DNA of 12,297 nt from Fimbriimonadaceae bacterium (GTDB lineage Bacteria > Armatimonadota > Fimbriimonadia > Fimbriimonadales > Fimbriimonadaceae): NCBI GenBank assembly GCA_020849075.1, contig JADLGZ010000113.1, forward strand, positions 1 to 12,297, written 5' to 3'. Under the pieces are notes generated by a model, which had not been told where the DNA came from, made no database searches, and saw only the letters and a program-made list of their open reading frames with translations. Below are positions 6,629-12,297 of this stretch, one piece after another. Within the stretch, counting starts at the first letter, position 1; the number at the start of each line of letters is the position of its first letter. A program made the translations under genes and the position numbers.

Positions 6629-7684
6629 CTAATTAAGCAGCCGAGGCAGCGCGGGCGCTGCCTTCGGTTGTTGCTTCACGTAATCAAACCCGAGGAGCTT
6701 CGCAATACTCGTGGCCACCTGCCCATTCGTCACGTCGCCTGTATTCATCATTTCGCCAAGCGCCGGTGTATCCGGACCCAGCACCATCATCCATGTGTAC
6801 TCCGCATTCGTCACTGTCTCGCCATGGCTGGTCCACTTCCCGCCATCACCGCGACCATGATCCGTCGTGATAATCAATGTCGTCTTGCCTCGATACTTCG
6901 GCATCGCCTGCAATGCCGTCCAATAGTCGCTCACCCAGTGGTCAAAGCGATTGGCCGCGTTCAGATAGGCCGGATACTTTCCACTATGCGCATATGAGTC
7001 GGTCTCGCCAAACAGCACCCCGAGTAGCGTAGGCTGCATCTCCCGCAAGTACATCATGGAAGCTTCGTAGGTAAATGCATCCGCAGGGTCCGATGGGAAC
7101 GGATGATCAGTTTTGGCCTGCAGTCGGTTGAATAGTTGCGCCGCCGGGGAAGTCGAGAAAGTAATTGGCTCCATTCCGCTCTGAACATAAAATCCGCAGC
7201 GCTTCTTGTTGAAAATCGCCGAAACGACCGCCCAATTCCCAAACGCCGCTACCTTCCCGCGCAAGGAACTCTGCTTATTCAGCCACTCGAAAACCGTGAC
7301 ATTGCGGTTCGGTACCGCATCATTACTCCGAATCTCGGGATCAACAAAACCCTGCAAGGTCTCGGAGTATCCAGGGTAGCTGAATTTCAGCCCATTGAGC
7401 ACCTTCGACGTGCTCCCCCGGTCGCGGTTTCCATAAAGTTGCCCTTGCGTCCCGATTGTGGACCAAACAAACGGCATGAGTGCCTTTCGCCGAGCTTCGA
7501 CCGTGGGCCGCCAGTACTTCTTGTAATGGGCATCGGTCGGCTTAGCCCCCTTCATCAATTCCTCATCCGCACCCCGGAAGACCTCCTGCCACCGCAACCC
7601 ATCGGTGAACAAAAACACCACATTTCGGACGTCCGACACAGGTGCCGTGACCGAGAGACCAAGAAGAACCAATGAACTCAACAT
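6629..7684 (-). CDS. Alkaline phosphatase superfamily hydrolase (sulfatase/NPP-like), exported
   Basis: 351 residues from the ATG at 7684. The alkaline-phosphatase-superfamily metal site is complete: D28 in FTDGLRWQEVF, probable nucleophile S102 in FSYPGYSE (aligned by me with KTFP of nucleotide pyrophosphatases), D229 and H233 in GETDSYAHSGKY, D275-H276 in TTDHGRGDG, and H287 in WTSHGE. The VLGPDTP block near the end is also typical. Such enzymes cleave phosphate mono- or diesters or sulfate esters with two metal ions, usually outside the cytoplasm; the substrate is not evident. The start at 7684 opens a short hydrophobic leader (SSLVLLGLSV) just before the first core strand. An in-frame ATG at 7768 adds 28 non-leader-like residues (rich in Gly, Asp and Arg), so I rejected it. 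No good Shine-Dalgarno precedes 7684; a TAACCT lies 7 nt upstream. The barrel gene follows after 63 nt. Confidence 0.85.
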   Translation of the reverse strand: MLSSLVLLGLSVTAPVSDVRNVVFLFTDGLRWQEVFRGADEELMKGAKPTDAHYKKYWRPTVEARRKALMPFVWSTIGTQGQLYGNRDRGSTSKVLNGLKFSYPGYSETLQGFVDPEIRSNDAVPNRNVTVFEWLNKQSSLRGKVAAFGNWAVVSAIFNKKRCGFYVQSGMEPITFSTSPAAQLFNRLQAKTDHPFPSDPADAFTYEASMMYLREMQPTLLGVLFGETDSYAHSGKYPAYLNAANRFDHWVSDYWTALQAMPKYRGKTTLIITTDHGRGDGGKWTSHGETVTNAEYTWMMVLGPDTPALGEMMNTGDVTNGQVATSIAKLLGFDYVKQQPKAAPALPRLLN

Positions 7685-7816
7685 GCCACGCAGGTTACCG
7701 TCCCCGTCATTCCCGCAGATTCCCCTCTCGCCATGGAAAGAATCGACAGCCTCCCGAAAAGAACCCATTCCTTCATGAGAACAAAGCCATTTCTCATAAT
7801 CAACCTCCGCAGAAAC

Positions 7817-7841
7817 CTGTAACGATCTGAAATCCTTACAG
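7817..7841. promoter_or_regulatory. Dyad upstream of the phosphatase, possible operator or hairpin
   Basis: CTGTAA (7817-7822) and TTACAG (7836-7841) are exact reverse complements. Inside them, after one C-C mismatch, GAT (7824-7826) pairs with ATC (7832-7834) around a 5-nt centre. That gives nine pairs in 25 nt. It may be a protein-binding site or a leader hairpin; the sequence does not decide between these. Confidence 0.35.
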
Positions 7842-7923
7842 CATCCCGGCCCTTCCTCCCATCAAGAGATCTGTTCTTCTCAAGCTTCCGCCCAACCCGA
7901 CTCCGCCTCAATAATCTAAGGTC

Positions 7924-7929
7924 TAAAAT
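7924..7929 (+). promoter_or_regulatory. -10 box (TAAAAT) of a leaderless promoter
   Basis: TAAAAT ending 6 nt before the ATG at 7936 (gap AACAAC with a leading A). No Shine-Dalgarno and no -35 hexamer are seen. Confidence 0.7.
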
Positions 7930-7935
7930 AACAAC

Positions 7936-8994
7936 ATGGCTCGGGTTATTGGCTCTGCCTTGTTCATCGTCGTGGTTTTTCTTGTCTTGGTTGCGGTCAA
8001 GCCTCGGCCCGACACGATCGCGCTCGATTTCACGACCCTCGCCAGCGGCTATGCCGGCCTGCTCATCGGTCTTGGAGGCTTCGCAATCACGGTGCTCGCG
8101 CTCCTCCTTGGTTTAGAAGCCCTCGATGCCGACCGCAAGGGTGAACTCCATAGCGTGACCCATACCGCCGCTGTGCGTCATGTCGCGGTCTCTCTCGCCG
8201 TCGCCAGCGTCACGTGCTTTGTTGGTGCGAACATGCTCAGCGAGGTGAGCGCCTTCGGCGTGTCCGTCGAAAAGAGCCAAGCCCAAGTGCGCACCGAGTT
8301 CGCCAATGCCCTCATCGCCGCCGGGAAGTCCCAGGCCGAGGTCGCCGCCGCTGAACTGAAGCTGCAAGCCCATCCCGAATTGCATGCCTCGGAGATTTTG
8401 GGATTTGCCCACCCCGTACCAGCCCGTCTCGACATGATGGACGGCATCCTGCGCTCCTCGATACGCCGCCATTTCGTGCTCGGCAGCGTGGTCGCCTATC
8501 TTGCCTCCTTCCTCCTGCTCCAAGCCCTGTCCTTCCTCCTGCTCATTCGTTTCCCCCACCACCGTTGGATAGACGCCCTCCAGAATCTCGGGGTGCTGGG
8601 TATCGGGGGCATGGTCTACATCAAGATGATCCACGTCGCTAGCTACGGCATGACGGAGAAAGACTTTGGCGGCAGCCGGCTCCTCATTTTGATTTTGCTC
8701 ACGGTGAGCGCGCTTGCTTATGGCTTCGCCCTCAAGCGCACCTCGGCTCGGCTCGCCGATGAAGCCGTGCTGCGCACCTACACCCCCCTCGCCCCCTATT
8801 TCGTGAGCCTGGTGGCGTGCCTTCTCTGCATGATAGCCCTCGCCGGGACCTTCAACAACCTTGGCCCGATCACGGGCGGCGACCGCTTCCTCGCGTTCTT
8901 CTTGCCGACCATCGCAACAGGCATGCTCTTGGTGATCCAGCTTCACCGACAGAACCCACCCAGTTCATCTCCCGTCACCCGTGAGGGATCATAA
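7936..8994 (+). CDS. Multi-pass membrane protein of unknown function
   Basis: 352 residues that I do not assign to a family. Likely membrane segments lie near 4-21, 36-60, 80-104, 180-204, 213-233, 248-266, 286-306 and 317-335, so seven or eight passes. A hydrophilic stretch at 105-178, rich in Ala, Gln and Glu (KSQAQVRTEF, KSQAEVAAAELKLQ), is probably helical or coiled-coil and is the only large soluble part. Two His-containing loops (HHRW at 208-211, HVASYG at 233-238) are notable but match no motif I know. The C-terminal tail is short, polar and Ser/Pro-rich. The coding sequence looks clearly more GC-rich in third positions than the PEP-CTERM genes. It is transcribed alone: leaderless-type promoter upstream, hairpin overlapping the stop, convergent neighbour after 18 nt. 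Confidence 0.75.
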   Translation: MARVIGSALFIVVVFLVLVAVKPRPDTIALDFTTLASGYAGLLIGLGGFAITVLALLLGLEALDADRKGELHSVTHTAAVRHVAVSLAVASVTCFVGANMLSEVSAFGVSVEKSQAQVRTEFANALIAAGKSQAEVAAAELKLQAHPELHASEILGFAHPVPARLDMMDGILRSSIRRHFVLGSVVAYLASFLLLQALSFLLLIRFPHHRWIDALQNLGVLGIGGMVYIKMIHVASYGMTEKDFGGSRLLILILLTVSALAYGFALKRTSARLADEAVLRTYTPLAPYFVSLVACLLCMIALAGTFNNLGPITGGDRFLAFFLPTIATGMLLVIQLHRQNPPSSSPVTREGS

Positions 8995-9003
8995 CCCTCA
9001 TTT
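8982..9003 (+). terminator. Hairpin terminator overlapping the stop codon of the membrane protein
   Basis: TGAGGG (8982-8987) pairs with CCCTCA (8995-9000), loop ATCATAA, followed by TTTAA. The TAA stop (8992-8994) sits in the loop. The T run is short. It lies 10 nt before the convergent gene end at 9013, so it may also act on that strand. Confidence 0.5.
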
Positions 9004-9012
9004 AACAGTTCG

Positions 9013-9984
9013 TTACTTGCGCTTGCGTCGCCGCATCAACAATAATCCCAGTCCAAGAGGCATGAATGCCGCCGGTTCTGGTGCGATCACGATGCCTGGG
9101 TGATAATAAGAAGCACTTGAAAAGCTGCCGCCCGGCGCAGTGATCGTGGTCGACGCTCCAGGAATGAAGGAGCTACTTACAATGTCGATCCTTGCGATGC
9201 GAGCATTCGCCGCAACGGTCGAATCTTGCCCATAAATCCAATAGCCATTGTGCCCGGCCAAAACAGAAGGCATTGAATTCGTGCTCGTGAACCCTGTGAT
9301 CGTAAATGGAGTTGTAGTCACAGGCGAGCCACCGGAAAGGAATGAGCGGATGAAGCTCACCTGACTGGACGTGTTCACATAGGAGAACGCAAACTGTGGC
9401 AAGGAGCCCGGCACCCCCGGGTTAAATGTGAATCCAGCTTTGCCAAGTGCAGTGCCCGGCGCCACCGAAACACCGGCCGACGAAGTGGCCGACAAGGTAA
9501 GCGTCGCCGTGGAGAGAGTCTGGTAGGTGATGACGTTGCTTGTATTGATCCCGATCGCGATGAGCGTTGTCCCGAACGAAGTCAGGCTCTGCCATGCAAC
9601 GGAGCTTGAGAGCGTTACGTTAGTGGAAGCCCCCGTCACAGTATCAACCTTACGAAGCGTCGTCGAACTCATCCCGAAGAGCGCGCCATCCGCATATTCG
9701 AGGCTACGAGGATTCACCGGGAGAACCCATGAACCCAAGCTCTGCCCCGTGCTGTATGCATGACCAAACGCGCCAAAGCCGCTGCAACTGTAGGAGACGC
9801 CAGCCCCATTCGTAGCAACTAACAGAGGGTTTTGGCCGGCGAAGCTGCCGAGGGATACACCGTTGACCGGATCATAGCGGTGCACACGCCCATCGGACCC
9901 CGGGATCAGCATTAGGTCAAACGAGGCAACCGCCCCCGCCGCCAACGACGCGATAGCTGTGAGGGCCGCAAATTTCAGTGACAT
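9013..9984 (-). CDS. PEP-CTERM-type exported protein, paralogue of the gene at 3285
   Basis: 323 residues. The signal peptide is about residues 1-20, with likely cleavage AVA|SFD. The mature protein starts SFDLMLIPGSDGRVHRYDP and continues NGVSLGSF, which is nearly the same opening block as the paralogue at 3285-4220. The middle is rich in Ser, Thr and Gly with repeated short beta strands (for example TLRKVDTVTGASTNVTLSSS), consistent with a propeller. The C-terminus has PEP (302-304), a Leu/Gly hydrophobic stretch and RRRKRK, the layout of a PEP-CTERM sorting tail. The ATG at 9984 has TATACT exactly 6 nt upstream and no Shine-Dalgarno. The middle parts of the two paralogues look much more different than their ends. 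It is a single gene, convergent with the membrane protein gene. Function is unknown beyond predicted surface display. Confidence 0.85.
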   Translation of the reverse strand: MSLKFAALTAIASLAAGAVASFDLMLIPGSDGRVHRYDPVNGVSLGSFAGQNPLLVATNGAGVSYSCSGFGAFGHAYSTGQSLGSWVLPVNPRSLEYADGALFGMSSTTLRKVDTVTGASTNVTLSSSVAWQSLTSFGTTLIAIGINTSNVITYQTLSTATLTLSATSSAGVSVAPGTALGKAGFTFNPGVPGSLPQFAFSYVNTSSQVSFIRSFLSGGSPVTTTPFTITGFTSTNSMPSVLAGHNGYWIYGQDSTVAANARIARIDIVSSSFIPGASTTITAPGGSFSSASYYHPGIVIAPEPAAFMPLGLGLLLMRRRKRK

Positions 9985-9990
9985 GCTGAC

Positions 9991-9996
9991 AGTATA
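9991..9996 (-). promoter_or_regulatory. -10 box (TATACT) of a leaderless promoter
   Basis: TATACT on the minus strand, ending 6 nt before the ATG at 9984 (gap GTCAGC). No -35 hexamer lies at the usual distance upstream. Confidence 0.7.
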
Positions 9997-10076
9997 TAGG
10001 GAGGAGCGCTCCGGGCGATTACCAGGTTCTCAAAAGTTTTCCGTCCATGCCAAAAAAGGGCAGAGGGAAGGTAACC

Positions 10077-11378
10077 CTAGCTTTCCAACAAGCTCGCCAA
10101 GCGGCGGCGATCGCCGGGCAAAAGAGGAAAGCGTTGGCGATTTCGAAGCTCTTCCGCCCGCCCCAAATGGCTCTGCGCGTCCACCTGATCCTCAGCACAC
10201 AGAGCCAAGCCCTCGATCGCATGAATCCTCACTAATTCCAGACCATAGGTCTCGCAAAAGTCAATCGCCTCCGTGAAAATCACCCGTGCCTCGTCCCGTT
10301 TCCCCTCGGCCAAAAGTAAATAGCCCAAGGCCACCCGCGCCTGAGACTCCAGCCGTACATTGCCCGCCTCCAAATCCGACACGCTCGCCATCGCGAGCCG
10401 CCCCTTTTCGGCATCCGGCACCAATGAATAGTAGAGCGCCCGGTGGAGACAAACAATATCGCTGGGTGGCAACGATTCAAGCAGCAGAAGCGCCTGATCA
10501 ATATTGCCGCCATAACCAAACCAAAGCGCCTTCGCATGAATAAACCGCCTCTGCGCCTCCTCAAAACCATGCGACTTCGCCAGAGACGCCATCGCATCAA
10601 TGAAGGTCAAGGCTTTATCGAGCCGGCCCCGAAAGATCAAGAAAGTCGCCGCCGAGTACGCCGCCGTCGTCCATTGAGGGTCATCGCTCTCCGGTTCCCA
10701 TCCGTCGAGGGTCCGCTTGGCCACCTTGATCCCCTCATCGCATTGGCCCGCCCACATCAATACCGACGCCAATTGCACCATGCCCCAGCGATAGCTGGCA
10801 TGATCGGGGTCCAAATCGCGCAGGCCCGCGCGCAAGGCTCTTTCCAGCAAGGGAAGCGGCATGTTCGGAATCAACTTCTGGCATCCTTGTAACAGCTCGA
10901 TGATCTTTCCCGGGTCGCTGACCGTCGCCCATTCCAGTAATGAAGCCGCCGCCCGAACCGCCTCGCCCAGCTTGCCCGATGGCGCGAAGCTGGCTAGCTC
11001 GCTACGGTATGAGTCAAAAATCTCTTCGGGCATTTCAGGTAGTAGGGTGAGGTTGCCGGGGTCCTTGCCGGCGTCCAAGCACTCGAGCGCATCGCAACGA
11101 TAGGTGACAGAAATCCGGCATGTTTCTCGGGCCGCATCAATGAGTTCGCGAGGAATGGCAGAGATCGCTTGTCGCAGGTTCTGTTGCTGGCTCAGCCTCG
11201 GCTTGTCGGCCCAAAGCTCCCGCCCCAACCACTCACGCGATACCGCAATGCCATTGTTCAAAGCCAGGAGCGCAACCAGCGCCCGCGCCTTCCGAGAGGG
11301 AATCTTGACCTCGTCACCACTAGGCGACAAGATCAAAAACTCCCCCAACAATCGGAAATGCCACTCCGCCGACGACAT
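10077..11378 (-). CDS. SARP-like transcriptional regulator: winged helix plus TPR repeats
   Basis: 433 residues. The N-terminus (about 5-80) is an OmpR/PhoB-type winged helix of the SARP/AfsR kind: FRLLGEFLIL, then KIPSRKARALVALLAL (25-40), SREWLGRELWAD (47-58) and the recognition-helix region QQQNLRQAISAIPREL (64-79). The rest is helical, and from about 190 to 410 has TPR-like helix pairs (YRWGMVQLASVLMWAGQCDEGIKVA; RVALGYLLLAEGKRDEARVIF). The NB-ARC ATPase domain of full AfsR proteins is absent and the region right after the winged helix is not a clear BTAD domain. It probably binds DNA and senses a partner through the TPRs; targets are unknown. It is preceded on the same strand by the PD40 lipoprotein gene with a 24-nt gap. 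That gap holds a CATACT box and a perfect palindrome, so the gene seems to have its own controlled promoter. Confidence 0.85.
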   Translation of the reverse strand: MSSAEWHFRLLGEFLILSPSGDEVKIPSRKARALVALLALNNGIAVSREWLGRELWADKPRLSQQQNLRQAISAIPRELIDAARETCRISVTYRCDALECLDAGKDPGNLTLLPEMPEEIFDSYRSELASFAPSGKLGEAVRAAASLLEWATVSDPGKIIELLQGCQKLIPNMPLPLLERALRAGLRDLDPDHASYRWGMVQLASVLMWAGQCDEGIKVAKRTLDGWEPESDDPQWTTAAYSAATFLIFRGRLDKALTFIDAMASLAKSHGFEEAQRRFIHAKALWFGYGGNIDQALLLLESLPPSDIVCLHRALYYSLVPDAEKGRLAMASVSDLEAGNVRLESQARVALGYLLLAEGKRDEARVIFTEAIDFCETYGLELVRIHAIEGLALCAEDQVDAQSHLGRAEELRNRQRFPLLPGDRRRLASLLES

Positions 11379-11395
11379 GGGAACAGTATGTTCCC
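11379..11395. promoter_or_regulatory. Perfect palindrome over the regulator's -10 box, likely operator
   Basis: GGGAACA-GTA-TGTTCCC: two exact 7-nt arms around a 3-nt centre, ending directly at the ATG of the SARP-like gene and covering its CATACT box. No T tract follows on the minus strand, so it does not look like a terminator for the upstream lipoprotein gene. Its half-sites (GAAC/GTTC) resemble a Gram-positive LexA box, but the gap is 5 rather than 4. Confidence 0.55.
11385..11390 (-). promoter_or_regulatory. -10 box (CATACT) of a leaderless promoter
   Basis: CATACT on the minus strand, ending 6 nt before the ATG at 11378 (gap GTTCCC). This spacing is the same as at the other four leaderless-type starts. 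It lies inside the palindrome at 11379-11395. Confidence 0.55.
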
Positions 11396-11402
11396 GCCGC
11401 GT

Positions 11403-12281
11403 CTATTTGGGCATGAAGTGAGGATGGAGCTCGTCCGAACTTTGGTTCGTCACGCGCCTTTGCCCTGTGCCATCGGCATTCATCTCATAGACTTCCCAAT
11501 TTCCATTGCGCATCGAGCTAAACATGATCTTGCTCGCATCCGTATTGAACGCTGCATCCGACTCGTCCGCCGTCGTATTTGTGAGCTTCGTGATGCCAGT
11601 GCCGTCGCCATTCATGATGTAAATCTCGAAGTTGCCGCTCATATCGCTTTCAAATACGATCCGCCCATCCGATCCATAGAATGACTCGTATTCCTCCGAA
11701 TCATTGAAGGTCAGCTGGGTGACGTTCGTGCCATCGGCGTTCATGACGAAAATCTCCGAATCGCCTTGCCGCTCGCTGTCGAAAACGATCTTGGTTCCAT
11801 CGCTGCTAAACGTGGGGTCCCAATCGTTGGCCGCATTATTGGTGAGGTTGACCAGACCCGTGCCATCAATGTTCATGACATAGATTTCGCTGTTCCCGTC
11901 ACGATTGGACCCAAAGACGATTTTGGTGCCATCGGGGCTGAAGGCCGGATGGTAGTCGTCGGCGGCATTATTGGTGAGGTTCACCGGATTCGTACCGTCT
12001 ACGTTCATGATGTAAATCTCGTCGTTCGCGCTGCCCTCAAATCGCTTGAAAACGATCTTGGAGCTATCGGGGCTGAAACCTCCAAAGCTATCCGTGACCG
12101 AGTTAGAGGTCAAGACCGTCGCGCCCGAACCATCCGAGTTCGCAATGACGATCTCGGCGTCACCGTCGGCATCACTGTCATAGCCAATGATAAAGATCGG
12201 CCCGGAGAGTCCGCCGCTCCCGGCGCAACCGGCCATCGCGACCACCGTCATACCAAGAAGAATAGAGTGCTTAATGTTCAT
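11403..12281 (-). CDS. PD40 (TolB-like) beta-propeller lipoprotein
   Basis: 292 residues. The signal peptide ends in a lipobox, VAMAGC, with C19 as the lipidated residue, so the protein should be membrane-anchored and exported. After a short GSGG linker there are six repeats of 43-45 residues, each with an E(I/V)(Y/F/V)xMNxDGT-like strand-turn, an LT(N) and an FSPDGTKIVF-like strand. The DG pairs fall at 50, 95, 139, 183, 226 and 270, giving a six-bladed propeller like the C-terminal domain of TolB. It lacks the N-terminal domain of TolB and no tol or pal genes are near, so it is not TolB itself. The first repeat includes DSDADGD (35-41), an Asp-rich loop that could bind calcium. The ATG at 12281 has GAGG 6 nt upstream. 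The SARP-like gene follows after 24 nt. Ligand unknown. Confidence 0.85.
   Translation of the reverse strand: MNIKHSILLGMTVVAMAGCAGSGGLSGPIFIIGYDSDADGDAEIVIANSDGSGATVLTSNSVTDSFGGFSPDSSKIVFKRFEGSANDEIYIMNVDGTNPVNLTNNAADDYHPAFSPDGTKIVFGSNRDGNSEIYVMNIDGTGLVNLTNNAANDWDPTFSSDGTKIVFDSERQGDSEIFVMNADGTNVTQLTFNDSEEYESFYGSDGRIVFESDMSGNFEIYIMNGDGTGITKLTNTTADESDAAFNTDASKIMFSSMRNGNWEVYEMNADGTGQRRVTNQSSDELHPHFMPK
11833..11981. repeat. DNA-level repeat between two propeller blades
   Basis: The same 17 bases, GCATTATTGGTGAGGTT, occur at 11833-11849 and 11965-11981, 132 bp (44 codons) apart. They encode the NLTNNA segment of adjacent blades. The near identity suggests recent duplication or conversion of these two blades compared with the more divergent outer ones. 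Confidence 0.7.
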
Positions 12282-12287
12282 AGCTGT

Positions 12288-12291
12288 CCTC
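12288..12291 (-). promoter_or_regulatory. Shine-Dalgarno site of the lipoprotein gene
   Basis: GAGG (within GCGAGGAC) on the minus strand, 6 nt before the ATG at 12281. The promoter lies beyond the window edge. Confidence 0.7.
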
Positions 12292-12297
12292 GCAAGA

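Larger units (their letters stand above)
7685..7935. other. Divergent intergenic region, 251 bp
   Basis: It lies between the phosphatase (minus) and the membrane protein (plus). Contents: the -10 box of the plus gene at 7924-7929, a dyad at 7817-7841, and no convincing gene. The open minus-strand frames here (7678-7911 and the extension to 7768) give Arg-rich or low-quality peptides. The distance between the phosphatase ATG and any good promoter is unexplained. Confidence 0.5.

Noticed and set aside
7136..7675. A 179-codon plus-strand frame opposite the phosphatase
   Set aside because: The minus-strand frame carries every metal ligand of the alkaline phosphatase superfamily; the plus frame has no recognisable feature.
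7685..7768. Longer start (ATG at 7768) for the phosphatase
   Set aside because: The added 28 residues are Gly/Asp/Arg-rich and would precede the hydrophobic leader. The AAGGA before it touches the ATG with no spacing.
8113..8946. A 277-codon open frame on the minus strand opposite the membrane protein gene
   Set aside because: Its product is a mix of Glu, Gly and His with no domain or hydrophobic core, as expected for the complement of a GC-rich membrane gene. The plus-strand gene has good membrane segments, a promoter and a terminator.
10052..10080. AGGG...CCCT plus a run of six T (minus) after the regulator stop, considered as a terminator
   Set aside because: The stem is only four pairs and is separated from the T run by an unpaired CTGCCC, so it is too weak to call.
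11379..11395. LexA (SOS) box in the regulator promoter
   Set aside because: The Gram-positive LexA box is GAAC-N4-GTTC; here the gap is five, and no SOS gene is adjacent. Kept only as a generic operator.
11403..12281. Assignment of the PD40 protein as TolB
   Set aside because: It has a lipobox and only the propeller part, lacks the TolB N-terminal domain, and no tolA/Q/R or pal gene is near.
1..12297. CRISPR array, tRNA, insertion sequence, phage or toxin-antitoxin genes
   Set aside because: I looked on both strands and saw no spaced direct repeats, cloverleaf sequences, transposase motifs, terminal inverted repeats or paired small genes.

Overview
The window looks like chromosomal DNA of a diderm, free-living bacterium that decorates its surface with proteins. 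I infer Armatimonadota (Fimbriimonadia-like). The grounds are a dockerin-like EF-hand tail, two short proteins ending in PEP-CTERM-type anchors (PEP, hydrophobic stretch, RRRK), a stand-alone SARP-like winged-helix/TPR regulator, and leaderless-looking promoters. No rRNA or other taxonomic marker is present, so this is inference. I see no tRNA, rRNA, CRISPR array, insertion sequence or phage gene.

Layout. 1-252: the 3' end of a secreted protein with a two-repeat dockerin-like tail, then a strong hairpin shared with the convergent operon. 262-2960 (minus): a two-gene, translationally coupled operon encoding a fused ABC exporter with an unusual N-terminal domain and zinc ribbon, plus a DUF1854 protein. 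2961-3284: a 324 bp divergent intergenic region with nested inverted repeats. 3285-6041 (plus): a PEP-CTERM beta-propeller-like protein, then a large Cys-rich secreted protein of unknown function. 6077-7684 (minus): a small predicted outer-membrane beta-barrel and an alkaline-phosphatase-superfamily hydrolase. 7936-8994 (plus): an unrecognised multi-pass membrane protein. 9013-9984 (minus): a paralogue of the PEP-CTERM protein at 3285. 10077-12281 (minus): a SARP/TPR regulator preceded by a six-repeat PD40 (TolB-like) lipoprotein.

How it fits together. Most products are predicted to be exported or in the envelope: the dockerin-tailed protein, two PEP-CTERM proteins, the Cys-rich protein, the barrel, the phosphatase and the lipoprotein. 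Apart from the ABC/DUF1854 pair I see no obvious pathway; this reads as a set of independently transcribed single genes.

The clearest pattern not explained by the genes is in the start sites. Five genes have a TATAAT-like hexamer exactly 6 nt before an ATG, with no -35 box and no Shine-Dalgarno sequence. The three genes with clear Shine-Dalgarno sequences include the only two non-ATG starts. One of the leaderless promoters, that of the SARP-like regulator, is covered by a perfect 7-3-7 palindrome that would make a good operator. I found no convincing new defence or mobile system.
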